Source: an uncultured Brachyspira sp. (GTDB lineage Bacteria; Spirochaetota; Brachyspiria; Brachyspirales; Brachyspiraceae). From it: DNA of 64,000 nt. Under the pieces are notes generated by a model. The model worked only from the letters and a program-made list of their open reading frames with translations. It searched no databases and was not told the DNA's origin. This document shows, piece by piece, positions 28,180-37,856 of this stretch; positions within the stretch are counted from its first letter, which is position 1, and the number at the start of each line of letters is the position of its first letter. The position numbers and the translations under genes were made by a program. The stretch lies in NCBI RefSeq assembly GCF_944388875.1, contig NZ_CALXKQ010000002.1, positions 1-64,000 of the forward strand, written 5' to 3'.

Positions 28180-29475
28180 ATGTCAAGAGAATTAAAGTTT
28201 GAAACATTAGCAGCACATGCAGGGCAGGATTACAGCGATACATTTGCAAGCAGGGGAGTACCCGTTTACAGAACAAGCTCTTATTTATTCAGAGATTCTA
28301 AACATGCCGCTGATCTATTTGGATTAAAAGAATTAGGCTATATTTATACAAGGCTTGGAGATCCTACTGCAGATGTTCTTGAAAAAAGAATAACAGCATT
28401 AGAAGGAGGCAAGGCTTCAATAGCAGTTTCATCTGGTACTAATGCAATATTTTATACTATAATTACTATATGTGAGGCTGGAGATGAGATAGTTTCTTCA
28501 TATAGTTTATACGGCGGTACTTATTCTCAGTTTGCTGCTATACTTCCAAAATTAGGTATTAATACAACTTTTGTGGATGCTAGAAATCCTGAAAATTTTG
28601 CAAAAGCAATTACAGATAAGACTAAAGCAATATATATAGAAACGATTTCAAATCCTTCATTAGATTTTACAGATATAGAAGAAGTTTCCAAAATTGCTCA
28701 TAATGCAGGAATACCTTTAATAGTTGATGCCACATTTACAACTCCGTATTTGCTTCAGACTATTAAGCATGGTGCTGATATAGTAATTAATTCTCTTACT
28801 AAATGGATAGGAGGACACGGCAATGCTATAGGAGGTATTATAACTGATTCTGGAAACTTTAATTGGCAAAGCGATAAATTTCCTCTATTTTCAAAGCCAG
28901 ACTCTAATTATCATGGACTTCGCTGGGCTTATGATCTGCCTGATGAACTTAAAAGTATAGCGTTTGCTTTAAGAGTTAGAACTGTGCCTCTTAGAAATTT
29001 AGGTGCATGTCTTTCACCTGATAATTCTTGGATATTCATTCAAGGCATAGAATCTTTAGCCTTAAGAATGGAAAGACATTCATATAATGCATTGAAAGTA
29101 GCAGAGTTCTTGGAAAAAGACAGCAGAGTTGAATGGGTGAGATATCCAGGACTTCAAAATGATCCTTCATATAAAACAGCAAGCAAATATTTAAAAGATA
29201 AATTCGGCGGTATGGTGGTATTTGGTATTAAAGGTGGCTATGAAGCTGCTGTTAAGTTTATAGATAATATAAAGTTATTTTCACATTTGGTTAATGTAGG
29301 CGATGTTAAGAGTTTGGTGGCTCATCCTGCTTCTACTACTCATTCACAACTATCAGAAGAGGAGCTTATAAAAGGAGGAATAAGCAAAAACTTTATAAGG
29401 CTTTCTATTGGTATAGAGCATATAGACGATATACTTTATTATTTGGATGAGGCTTTATCTATAGCAAGCAAATAA
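28180..29475 (+). CDS. metY: O-acetylhomoserine aminocarboxypropyltransferase (sulfhydrylase)
   Basis: This is a PLP enzyme of the Cys/Met-metabolism family that makes homocysteine from O-acetylhomoserine and sulfide. The 431-residue length and long form fit MetY rather than the ~390-residue MetB/MetC. The PLP lysine lies in [11 protein letters not shown] near residue 208. [10 protein letters not shown] at the start and SVGIEHIDD-like [10 protein letters not shown] near the end are typical. It starts after AAGGAG. metX follows after 32 nt, so the pair runs acetylation then direct sulfhydrylation. Expression is predicted to be under the Met leader-peptide attenuator upstream. Confidence 0.94.
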   Translation: MSRELKFETLAAHAGQDYSDTFASRGVPVYRTSSYLFRDSKHAADLFGLKELGYIYTRLGDPTADVLEKRITALEGGKASIAVSSGTNAIFYTIITICEAGDEIVSSYSLYGGTYSQFAAILPKLGINTTFVDARNPENFAKAITDKTKAIYIETISNPSLDFTDIEEVSKIAHNAGIPLIVDATFTTPYLLQTIKHGADIVINSLTKWIGGHGNAIGGIITDSGNFNWQSDKFPLFSKPDSNYHGLRWAYDLPDELKSIAFALRVRTVPLRNLGACLSPDNSWIFIQGIESLALRMERHSYNALKVAEFLEKDSRVEWVRYPGLQNDPSYKTASKYLKDKFGGMVVFGIKGGYEAAVKFIDNIKLFSHLVNVGDVKSLVAHPASTTHSQLSEEELIKGGISKNFIRLSIGIEHIDDILYYLDEALSIASK

Positions 29476-29507
29476 TAAGATGAATTAAGGATAATGAAGG
29501 ATAATTT

Positions 29508-30614
29508 ATGAAAAAAATAATAAATAATAAAAAAGATACAAATAGTAATAAAGAAAGTATTTCTCCCGAACTTAAATTTTTTAATTATGAAAAAAAATTT
29601 AAATTTGAAAACGGTGCTTTTATAGAAGATTTAACTATAGCTTATACTACAAACGGACATTTAAATATTAACAAAGATAATGCTATTTTGATATGCCATG
29701 CTTTTACAGGGGATTCGGATGTTCTTTCTTGGTGGAGCAATTTTGTAGGTAAGAAAAAAGCTATAGATACGGATAAATATTTTGTAATATGTTCAAATGT
29801 TCTAGGAGGATGCTCTGGAACTACAGGACCTTCATCCAAAAAACCTGACAGTAATTTATGCTATGGAACTGATTTTCCTACTTTTACTATTAGGGATATA
29901 GTTAATGTTCAGAAGATATTAGTTGATTCACTTGGAATAAAGAAGCTTTATTGTGTTGTAGGAGGCTCTATGGGAGGCATGCAGGCTTTACAGTGGACAG
30001 CTTCTTATCCTAATATGATGGAGAAAGCTATTATAATAGCAAGTTCTATGTGTCATTCTCCTATGCAAATAGCTTTAAATGAAATAGCAAGACAGGCTAT
30101 AACTGAAGATACTGAATGGTACGGCGGAAAATATTACGGCATGTCATCTCCTGACAGGGGACTTGCTTTGGCTAGAATGCTTGGACATATTACATATATG
30201 AGCGAAGAGTATATGAGAAAGAAATTCGGAAGAAAGAGAAAGAAGGCTCTCAAATATTTTACTCCTTCATTTGAGGTAGAAAATTATCTTCACTATAACG
30301 GAGAAAAATTTACATCAAGATTCGATGCAAACAGCTTTTTATACCTTACCAAAGCTATGGATTTTTTTGATGTTAAAGATGAGATAAAAAAAATTAAAAA
30401 TAAAAAAAATGTTTCTCTTAAAAGGGTTTTGGTGATATCTTTTATATCGGATTGGCTTTATCCCAGCTCTCAGTCAGCTGATATGGTGCTTACATATAGA
30501 AATGCTAATATAGATACATTATTCTATGAGATAGAATCCAATTACGGACATGATGCTTTTTTAATAAAGAATGCTGAGCAGACAAAGTTTATTAAAGAGT
30601 TTTTAAATAATTAA
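29508..30614 (+). CDS. metX: Homoserine O-acetyltransferase
   Basis: It transfers acetyl from acetyl-CoA to homoserine, supplying the MetY substrate. It is a 368-residue alpha/beta-hydrolase-fold enzyme with a complete catalytic triad: Ser in GGSMGGMQ (about residue 154), Asp in SFISDWLYP (about 313) and His in NYGHDAF (about 347). The ENGAFIEDLTIAY and CHAFTGDSD segments fit the family. AAGGATAATTT precedes the ATG. It is in an operon with metY. The last gene of the operon ends 7 nt from the convergent YidC-sulfatase gene, without an obvious terminator. Confidence 0.94.
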   Translation: MKKIINNKKDTNSNKESISPELKFFNYEKKFKFENGAFIEDLTIAYTTNGHLNINKDNAILICHAFTGDSDVLSWWSNFVGKKKAIDTDKYFVICSNVLGGCSGTTGPSSKKPDSNLCYGTDFPTFTIRDIVNVQKILVDSLGIKKLYCVVGGSMGGMQALQWTASYPNMMEKAIIIASSMCHSPMQIALNEIARQAITEDTEWYGGKYYGMSSPDRGLALARMLGHITYMSEEYMRKKFGRKRKKALKYFTPSFEVENYLHYNGEKFTSRFDANSFLYLTKAMDFFDVKDEIKKIKNKKNVSLKRVLVISFISDWLYPSSQSADMVLTYRNANIDTLFYEIESNYGHDAFLIKNAEQTKFIKEFLNN

Positions 30615-30621
30615 TAATTAT

Positions 30622-33324
30622 TTACGGTCTAAAACCTAGAGAGAGATCTATTTCTTTGCTGTAATTGCTTTTGGGATACCATTGATAAAGTTTCCAATTA
30701 TTTATATTAAATATATTATCATGCACATGATAATATGTGTCAAAGTCATAAGAATTTCTTTCCTGATTTTCAGGCTTCCAGCTTCTTATGCGTACTATAT
30801 TTGCTCCGTTAGTTTTATAGTCATTGGTTATTAATTTATTATTGAATGGATTTTTTATATTATCTATATGCTTTGCGGCTAAATACGGCATATCAGCTAC
30901 TGTCATAAAGTTGGTGTTTAATTTTATTTTGCCTCTTGAATTAAAGTCCTTATACATTAATAAGGCATTGTATAATCCTATAAATTTCATATTATCATTT
31001 TTTAAATACTGAGAGTTTATTCTATATCCATGATCTGAAATTATTATTATTTTTGTATTATCATAAACATTATTTATTTTTAAAAACTGTATTATCTCAG
31101 CAATACAATTGATAGAAGCAGTATTGGCATAAAAATGTTTTACGCTGTTTGTATCTTTATATATAATCAGATCATTATTATTTATATAATTTGATGAAGC
31201 CGAAGGCGTATAATCTGGCAGAAAATAATGAGGCTCATGTGTAACATTATTATGAAGTATATTATAATTGTTTCCGTATTTATTTATATTTATTAAATCC
31301 TTAATTGAACTTAGCATGGCATAAGTACTTAAGCTTGTATTTATTATATTATTTTTATTTATAAGCCATTCTTTATCGCTGTATAAAGCATTCCTAAGCC
31401 ATACAGGAATCATCTTAAAAATTGAAAAACGTATCATTCTGTCGCTGTCTAAATTATAAAGGTATATATTATTTTTATTTGTATATTCATTTATACTGTA
31501 ATCGTAAATATAATCTTCGCTGTATGCTTTTATATTTTTGTAATTAGAGAATATACTTAAATCTCCTTTATATGACATATTAGCATAAACAGGATCAAGC
31601 ATATATGATTTATAGCCGTATTTCTCTAAAGCCAAAGGCAGAGTCAGTATTGACTGATTATGAATATTAGTTATATTATAATTTCCATTTGTACTTACTT
31701 CATAAGGCAGATAATCGTATCCTCCGTAAAGAGATGCTATTGTTATTGTATTGTAATTATATGATACTGTGTTTGGATAAAATTCAAAGCCTTCAAATAT
31801 CTTTTTATATTTATGATGTCTTTTAAAAGCATCATACCAGTATGAAGGTATTGCTCTGTCTAATATTATAACAAATATATTCTCTCCTTCTTCAGACACA
31901 TTAAATATTTTTTCATTTTTATCTATTTTGTCTTTAGTACTTATTAAATTATAGTATGAATTATAATTAAATATATTTACCATATAAAAAACAGATATGC
32001 TTATTAATGCCAATATTATCACTAAATAAATATTAATTAATAAATTATATTTTATTTTTTTTATTATTATATATATGAAAGCAGCAGAAAAAAATATCAA
32101 TATTATATTTATGATTATATCTTTTTTATCTGCTATTATAGACATTTGATTCTCAAATACGAAATCCGATGTCATATTTGAATAGCTTGCTGATGAAGTA
32201 AATGTTTCTAATATAAATATTAATGCGGCAAATGATAATAATAAACTTATATAATTTTTTACTTTGCTTGAAAACAGAATATATATAAATATTGGATAAA
32301 ATAAAAACATTCCTAAACTTATTGAGAAATTATTTAATATCAGATTAAAATGATTATCAAAATCTGATATTGAACTATTTATAAGAGAGCTTGGTATGAA
32401 TAATCCTGATAGTATGGATATTGTTAAAGATGATATTATAAGAAGTTTGAATCTATTTTTTATGAAGTGATAATATAAGTTTTTATTTTTGAATATTATT
32501 TTTTGTATATAGTTAAAGTTTAATGTTAATAATATTATAACAGAAAATGTTAATATATTTTTTATATCATATTTATTTATAATCAATACTACTATCAATA
32601 AAATAGATAAAATATTTAAAAGTATTGATATTTTAATTTTTCTGTAGAATTTATATTCTAGTATTATATTTTTTATTAATGAAAATAGGCAGTTAATATT
32701 CCAATAAAAAAGCAGTCCTGACGGCGAATTATATAGAAGAATTAAGAATATAAGTGATGTTATATATATAGGCATGCTTTCTTTAAAGTTTAATTTTTTG
32801 CTGTATACTATTGCAGACATTATGCTTAGTATAGTCATTGTTATAGGAAGCACATTTATATGAATATTTGATATATTTATTAAATTATCAGGCATTGAGA
32901 AATCTTTTATAAAAAGGAAATGTCCTTCTGGTAAATTATTTAATCCGTAGACAAAGTAATATGCCGCCATAAAGAAAGGTATTTGTATTAATAGTCCTAA
33001 AATACCTCTAAAAGCATATATTGTTTTATATCCGTTTATTTTATGGCAGGTTTTTATGAGCAAATATCTTTGATCTCCTTTATACACTGCTTTAATGTTA
33101 TTTATCATAGGCTTCATTTTATTTTGAATATCTCTCTCTTTTTGCTGCCAATTTTCTGCTATATTATATAGAGGAAGAGATATGAAATTTACAGATAAAC
33201 TTAAAAAGAATATGCTTGTACTAAAAGAAAAATTAAATACTCTATTAAATATAAAAAATAAAGTTTCTATAATAAATTCTATTGGGTAAATTGTGATATT
33301 ATAAAGCATATCAAATATGATCAT
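30622..33324 (-). CDS. YidC/Oxa1-like membrane domain fused to a sulfatase/phosphoglycerol-transferase domain
   Basis: The 900-residue product has an unusual domain pair. Residues 1 to about 230 resemble the YidC/Oxa1/60KD_IMP fold (FNFSFSTSIFFLSLSVN, LLIQIPFFMAAYYFVYG, NSPSGLLFYWNINCLFS). Several more membrane segments follow to about 430. From about 460 an extracytoplasmic alkaline-phosphatase-fold domain begins: NIFVIILDRA, a candidate nucleophile Thr in YNYNTITIASLYGG, and the metal ligands IISDHGYR. LTA-synthase-like enzymes of this fold transfer polar head groups. The frame starts at TTG 33339, but ATG 33324 with GGAA upstream is the likelier start. The substrate is unknown. Confidence 0.8.
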   Translation of the reverse strand: MIIFDMLYNITIYPIEFIIETLFFIFNRVFNFSFSTSIFFLSLSVNFISLPLYNIAENWQQKERDIQNKMKPMINNIKAVYKGDQRYLLIKTCHKINGYKTIYAFRGILGLLIQIPFFMAAYYFVYGLNNLPEGHFLFIKDFSMPDNLINISNIHINVLPITMTILSIMSAIVYSKKLNFKESMPIYITSLIFLILLYNSPSGLLFYWNINCLFSLIKNIILEYKFYRKIKISILLNILSILLIVVLIINKYDIKNILTFSVIILLTLNFNYIQKIIFKNKNLYYHFIKNRFKLLIISSLTISILSGLFIPSSLINSSISDFDNHFNLILNNFSISLGMFLFYPIFIYILFSSKVKNYISLLLSFAALIFILETFTSSASYSNMTSDFVFENQMSIIADKKDIIINIILIFFSAAFIYIIIKKIKYNLLINIYLVIILALISISVFYMVNIFNYNSYYNLISTKDKIDKNEKIFNVSEEGENIFVIILDRAIPSYWYDAFKRHHKYKKIFEGFEFYPNTVSYNYNTITIASLYGGYDYLPYEVSTNGNYNITNIHNQSILTLPLALEKYGYKSYMLDPVYANMSYKGDLSIFSNYKNIKAYSEDYIYDYSINEYTNKNNIYLYNLDSDRMIRFSIFKMIPVWLRNALYSDKEWLINKNNIINTSLSTYAMLSSIKDLININKYGNNYNILHNNVTHEPHYFLPDYTPSASSNYINNNDLIIYKDTNSVKHFYANTASINCIAEIIQFLKINNVYDNTKIIIISDHGYRINSQYLKNDNMKFIGLYNALLMYKDFNSRGKIKLNTNFMTVADMPYLAAKHIDNIKNPFNNKLITNDYKTNGANIVRIRSWKPENQERNSYDFDTYYHVHDNIFNINNWKLYQWYPKSNYSKEIDLSLGFRP

Positions 33325-33472
33325 AGATATTATTTCCAATGCATTTATGATTATAATGAATAATAACAGATTATATAATAAAAGGTTAATTATGTTAATT
33401 ATTTTTATAAAAGTCTTGTTTTTTTATCAATATTAGTTAGTATATACAAATATATATTTAAGGTTTTTAGCT

Positions 33473-34141
33473 ATGAAATTTATATTTTCAAGATTTTTGA
33501 TAGGCAGTATAATAATAGTAATAGGTGCATATATACTAATGCAGTATGTTTTTCATATTTATATTCCTGCTTTGGCATATACTCCAGTATTTACTATAAT
33601 AGTTTCTCTTTTGATAATAGCTTGGGGATTTGCAATGATTTTAGGCAGAGGATTTTATGCTTCAAAAGTACTTTTAGGGTTGGTAGTTATATGTTTAGGC
33701 ATATACATTCTTATAAGATACTGCTTTAATGTAAATATGCCTTTTATATTATATACTCCTATATTTAGAATGATTATAGGAATGATAATAATATTTTTGG
33801 GAGTTTATATATTAGTAGGAAAGCATTATTTAGGCGACAGTGTTCCTAGAAGCGGAAAGTACGATGTTTATTTCAAGACTACTACAATAGATTTGTATGA
33901 TTTAGAAATAGACAGAAATAGAAAAATAAGTGTTAATACTGCATTTTCTGATACGGTAATATTGATTAATGATTCTATTCAGGTTCATATAAAAGCGTCC
34001 AGTGCTTTCGGCAGTGTTTCTCTTCCTACTGGGGACAGCGTAAGTTTTGGAGAAACTAATTTTGTTATTGGAAGCTCTGATAAAATATTATATTTAAATG
34101 TAAATGCAGCTTTTGCTCAAATTAGGGTTTTATATAAATAA
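33473..34141 (+). CDS. LiaF-like membrane protein
   Basis: The 222-residue protein has four membrane segments in about the first 110 residues, arranged as two similar hairpin pairs (FLIGSIIIVIGAYIL and VLLGLVVICLGIYIL), followed by a ~100-residue beta-rich tail (VNTAFSDTVILIND, ASSAFGSVSLPTGDSV, VNAAFAQIRVLY). This matches the LiaF-type 'cell wall-active antibiotics response' architecture. No LiaRS two-component system is adjacent. It runs into rsmD with a 21-nt gap, so the two are probably cotranscribed. Confidence 0.75.
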   Translation: MKFIFSRFLIGSIIIVIGAYILMQYVFHIYIPALAYTPVFTIIVSLLIIAWGFAMILGRGFYASKVLLGLVVICLGIYILIRYCFNVNMPFILYTPIFRMIIGMIIIFLGVYILVGKHYLGDSVPRSGKYDVYFKTTTIDLYDLEIDRNRKISVNTAFSDTVILINDSIQVHIKASSAFGSVSLPTGDSVSFGETNFVIGSSDKILYLNVNAAFAQIRVLYK

Positions 34142-34162
34142 TTATTAAGGCAGTTTTGTTTT

Positions 34163-34726
34163 ATGCATATTATATCTGGAAGCAAAAAGGGAAGAAAGAT
34201 ACTAACTCCTAAAAGGGATTTCAGACCTACTCAGGCTAAGGTTAGGGAGGCTTTTTTTAACATAGTTGATATTGAAGGTAAAACATTATTAGATCTTTGC
34301 TCTGGAAGCGGTGCTATTGGGTTTGAGGGATTAAGCAGGAATGCTAAATATGCCGTTTTTATAGAGATAGACAGAGAGGCTGTTAAAACTATATTTGAAA
34401 ATGCAAAAATTATATTTGAAAACTATAATGATATATGCAAAATAAAAAGAGTATCGGCTGATGATTATGTAAAAAAAACTAATGATAAATTTGATATTAT
34501 ATATTTCGATCCTCCTTATCATTCAAAGATTTATTTGGATGTAATCAGTTTTGTAATAGAGAGAAAACTTTTAAATGATAATGGTATTTTTGCTGCAGAG
34601 TTTGGTGCTGATTATTATAAAAAGTTTTTGGAAGATGAAGCATTTAAGAGTATTATAAAAGATAAAATGGAATATGATATAAAAAGCTACGGCGAGAGTA
34701 TACTGATTATTTTTCATTATTGCTAG
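34163..34726 (+). CDS. rsmD: 16S rRNA (guanine-966-N2)-methyltransferase
   Basis: It is a SAM-dependent methyltransferase that modifies G966 of 16S rRNA during 30S assembly. The 187-residue length is standard. Signatures are MHIISGSKKGRKI, RPTQAKVREAFFN, the SAM site LDLCSGSGAIGFEGLSR, and the catalytic YFDPPY. Its stop codon abuts the stop of the convergent methylase gene at 34727. The companion coaD gene, often adjacent, is not here. Confidence 0.94.
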   Translation: MHIISGSKKGRKILTPKRDFRPTQAKVREAFFNIVDIEGKTLLDLCSGSGAIGFEGLSRNAKYAVFIEIDREAVKTIFENAKIIFENYNDICKIKRVSADDYVKKTNDKFDIIYFDPPYHSKIYLDVISFVIERKLLNDNGIFAAEFGADYYKKFLEDEAFKSIIKDKMEYDIKSYGESILIIFHYC

Positions 34727-35401
34727 CTAGCTTATAACCAATACAAACTCTCTTTTTTTATTATCCTGATATTTACTGCATATATTATTTATTTCATCTA
34801 TTATTATTTCTTCGTTATCAGTTGTAATATCCAAACATAATGCTGCTGTTTTATCTTTTGAATACACTTTTTTTACGGCATTTAATACCTTTGAAAGTCT
34901 GTATGGAGTATCTAAAATAATAACAGGTACATTTAATTTTTTTAAGTATGATAATTTTTTTTCTCTTTCTCTGTCATCTCTAGGTAAAAGCCCAGCATAA
35001 TAAAACTCTTTGAAATTAAAAGGCAGGCACATAATAGCTGCTGTAACGCTGCTTACACCTGCTACAGGCTTTACTTTTATATTATGAGAATAGCAGTATT
35101 CCAAAAGCAGCCTCCCAGGGTCTTCTAAAACAGGTGTACCGCAATCGCTTATTAATGAAACGGTTTTGCAGTTTATAATTTTCGTTATTATGTCATCAAT
35201 ATCCTTTGATTTTTTAGTATGCTCGCTGAACTCTATTAAGCATTCTCTATCCTTTTTTATATTCAAAGCCTTAAAAAGTGTAGTAGCCTCTCTGAAACTT
35301 TCAGCTAGTATAATATCACTTTCTATAAGTACCTCTTTTAATCTCTCTGTATTATCTTTATAATTTCCTATATCTCTTGCTGCAATATAAACAGTAACCA
35401 T
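34727..35401 (-). CDS. RsmI-like tetrapyrrole-methylase-fold methyltransferase
   Basis: The 224-residue SAM methyltransferase is of the TP_methylase fold. The arrangement (start IAARDIGNYKDNTERLKEVL, then SLISDCGTPVLEDPG and VKPVAGVSSVTAAIMCLPF) matches RsmI, which 2'-O-methylates C1402 of 16S rRNA. The N-terminal TPIGNL and EDTR motifs are altered (ARDIGN, AESFRE), so it may be a divergent paralogue rather than RsmI itself. It lies 8 nt downstream of the amidase gene on the same strand and is likely in one transcript with it. Confidence 0.75.
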   Translation of the reverse strand: MVTVYIAARDIGNYKDNTERLKEVLIESDIILAESFREATTLFKALNIKKDRECLIEFSEHTKKSKDIDDIITKIINCKTVSLISDCGTPVLEDPGRLLLEYCYSHNIKVKPVAGVSSVTAAIMCLPFNFKEFYYAGLLPRDDREREKKLSYLKKLNVPVIILDTPYRLSKVLNAVKKVYSKDKTAALCLDITTDNEEIIIDEINNICSKYQDNKKREFVLVIS

Positions 35402-35409
35402 TTTTTATA

Positions 35410-36450
35410 CTACTTCCTTTTTAATAAACTATTTGTATACATATAATTCCAATTAGTGCTTATCATATAATTGCTTATAAAAATATTTGTAAAGAATGTA
35501 TTAGTTAGGAAGTTATTAGCTTTGGATCGTTCTTCTCTTTCATTTATTTTCTTTACTTTTTCATTTAATGCTCTTATTATAGCATAAGTTTCATTATCTA
35601 TATTTCCGTCCATTTCATTAGTTCTGAAACGGCATTGAAATGCATATAATACCTTCCTTGAATCAAAATCCCAAATATTATTTGTAGGCATGCTTGTATA
35701 ACCATATTTTATAAACTCATCTTTTATTTGCTTTACAGTTGCTCTTCTGTATTTATTATCATTTAGAAAATTAGTATAGTCTTCTTCATCATACCATATA
35801 CCAATATCATATTCATCATAAAGTCTTTTCCAAGGGAATTTAGGACCTGGGTCTTTCTTTCTAAATGGTGCTACATCGGAATGTCCCAATATATTATAAG
35901 GCTTTATATCATATTTTTTTATTAAATTTTTAAGAAGGTATGCTATCTTTTCTATTTGGCTTTCATTATAGTCTATATACTCATCATAAGGTATAAAAAA
36001 TAAATTTTCTCTCTGTAATTTAGTCATTCTTCTTAATTGTTGTCTTGTATTAGTAACTTTCTGTAAAAATCCTAAGTTTACCACTTCTATTCCTATTGAA
36101 CTGTCATTCATGCTGTATCTGTTATTAAACATCGTTATGCCCGCATGCCAAGCTCTGTTGCTGTCATCTACAAGTTTATATATAGGATCATCTTCTCTTG
36201 TAGTTACTAAATAATGTACCGATACTCCAGGGCCTGTAAGTATTTTTAATGATAGATCATCATCCAAAGCTGTATAATGCATTATAATATAATTTATTCT
36301 AAGATTATATGACTGAGCTTTATATACGCTTGAAATTTTAGGAGCTATTTTTCTTTGTTTTATGGGCGTCATATCATAAGAATTACTGCATGAGAGAATC
36401 AGAATTGATGATATTAATATAAAAATAATTCTTTTAAATATTTTATACAT
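35410..36450 (-). CDS. N-acetylmuramoyl-L-alanine amidase, lipoprotein (AmpD/amidase_2 type)
   Basis: The 346-residue exported protein has a signal peptide ending in lipobox LILSC, so it is probably lipid-anchored. The amidase_2 domain has its zinc ligands in IIMHYTA, GHSDVAPFRKKDPG and the DSSIGIEVVN strand. The C-terminal ~90 residues (ATVKQIKDEFIKYGY..., KVLYAFQCRF) look like a peptidoglycan-binding repeat. The ATG at 36450 overlaps the last codons of the CHAT-protein gene (ATGTATAA), implying translational coupling. The family cleaves the MurNAc-L-Ala bond of peptidoglycan. Confidence 0.88.
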   Translation of the reverse strand: MYKIFKRIIFILISSILILSCSNSYDMTPIKQRKIAPKISSVYKAQSYNLRINYIIMHYTALDDDLSLKILTGPGVSVHYLVTTREDDPIYKLVDDSNRAWHAGITMFNNRYSMNDSSIGIEVVNLGFLQKVTNTRQQLRRMTKLQRENLFFIPYDEYIDYNESQIEKIAYLLKNLIKKYDIKPYNILGHSDVAPFRKKDPGPKFPWKRLYDEYDIGIWYDEEDYTNFLNDNKYRRATVKQIKDEFIKYGYTSMPTNNIWDFDSRKVLYAFQCRFRTNEMDGNIDNETYAIIRALNEKVKKINEREERSKANNFLTNTFFTNIFISNYMISTNWNYMYTNSLLKRK

Positions 36451-37756
36451 AAGCAGGAACTCCATTAAATCTATAACGCATAAATCCGTTATACAAATCT
36501 TTTATTTCAAGATAGGCAAAATAATAAGCCTGTGCCGTATTTATTCTGGCATGTTTATGAAATAAGTTGCTGTAGAAACTATATATAAAATTTATGTATA
36601 ATCCGTCAGCTAAAGACCCTACGCCTGATATAACCGTATTAACTCCAGAAGATAATAATGATTTTGACAATTTATTATTTATCTCTTCCATATTGCATGC
36701 ATTAATAAAAACTAAAGAAGGAGGATTTTCTAATGCTCCTATAGAGTTTAATAAATAATCATCGCTTAATTTTATACCGCTTTTGTATCCATGCGTAATT
36801 ATATGAACAATATCATAGTTCTCTAATACTTTTATAAACTCTAAATAATTATGCTCTTTTTTGTATATATCTATTTCTATATTTTTAATACGGCTTATAT
36901 ATTCTATTTCATTTTTATCATCAATGTCGTCATTAGGTATAGAAATAACAGCCATTTTTATTTTTTTATTGGATATTCTGCTTTTATTTTTATGTATAAC
37001 ATTTGAAGCATTATTGTATGAGAAAATTATATTCTCAGATATAAATTTGCCGTTATAGGAAAGTATATCCCAAGGTATATTATATGTGCTGTCATCAAGA
37101 TGAAGATAAACTATTCTAAAGCCTTCTAAAAGATGCTTTCTAAAATCTTTTTCAGGTATCAGCATATTCATTAAATAGCTTCCGATTTCTATATATTTGC
37201 CTGAATTATCATTTTCGCTGTTGGAATATTTTATTAAACGTAAGTATTCTTTGTATATACTTTCATAAGCCTGATAATCAAAACTTTTTTCATAATCGGC
37301 AACATATAAAGAAGGATATGTTTCTATGGCTTTATATTTAAAAATATTATTTTCTATAGAGCATGAAAAAAATGTTTGAGATATATTGTCATTTAAAATA
37401 ATTAATCTGTCTTTTAATTTTGAAAACGTTTTATAATCTATCTCATATATTGAAAAGTCAGAATACTTATTTTCAAGATTATAGTATATTCCTCTTCTTC
37501 TTTTGTAATTATCTGATATATAAATATTTGTATAGTCTTTATCTTCTTGTATATTGTTTTTTAAATCTATTTCATAATATCCGTATAATTTATTTTTTTC
37601 ATTATCATATAAAAATATATTTACATGGTTATTATCTTTCTTTATTATTTTTAGAATCTTTTTTAGAGATGAATTTTTTAAAGATATATATTCCATATTA
37701 TGAGATAAAAAATAATCTCTGTTTTGAGTTACAATATACGATTTACTTTCTTCCAT
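36443..37756 (-). CDS. CHAT-domain (caspase-like) protease
   Basis: The 437-residue protein has a C-terminal CHAT domain. The candidate catalytic dyad is His in VHIITHG (about residue 319) and Cys in VFINACN (about 352), followed by SLLSSGVNTVISGVGSLADG and the alpha-helical end TAQAYYFAYLEI. The N-terminal ~270 residues are not a recognisable repeat domain, unusual because CHAT proteins often carry TPRs. There is no signal peptide. The stop codon overlaps the start of the lipoprotein amidase gene. CHAT proteases act in several bacterial defence and cell-death systems; what activates this one is unknown. Confidence 0.8.
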   Translation of the reverse strand: MEESKSYIVTQNRDYFLSHNMEYISLKNSSLKKILKIIKKDNNHVNIFLYDNEKNKLYGYYEIDLKNNIQEDKDYTNIYISDNYKRRRGIYYNLENKYSDFSIYEIDYKTFSKLKDRLIILNDNISQTFFSCSIENNIFKYKAIETYPSLYVADYEKSFDYQAYESIYKEYLRLIKYSNSENDNSGKYIEIGSYLMNMLIPEKDFRKHLLEGFRIVYLHLDDSTYNIPWDILSYNGKFISENIIFSYNNASNVIHKNKSRISNKKIKMAVISIPNDDIDDKNEIEYISRIKNIEIDIYKKEHNYLEFIKVLENYDIVHIITHGYKSGIKLSDDYLLNSIGALENPPSLVFINACNMEEINNKLSKSLLSSGVNTVISGVGSLADGLYINFIYSFYSNLFHKHARINTAQAYYFAYLEIKDLYNGFMRYRFNGVPAYV

Positions 37757-37856
37757 AAATTTTAATTTTTATATTTTACACTGATAAATTATTATATAAT
37801 AATTTTTTATATAATCAAATAAAATGTTTATCAAATAATGAATAATAAGACATAAA

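Noticed and set aside
37420-37758. 112-codon plus-strand open frame at the CHAT gene start
   Set aside because: It is antisense to the CHAT-protein N-terminal region; the Phe/Tyr-rich translation is typical of reverse-complemented Lys/Asn/Asp codons.
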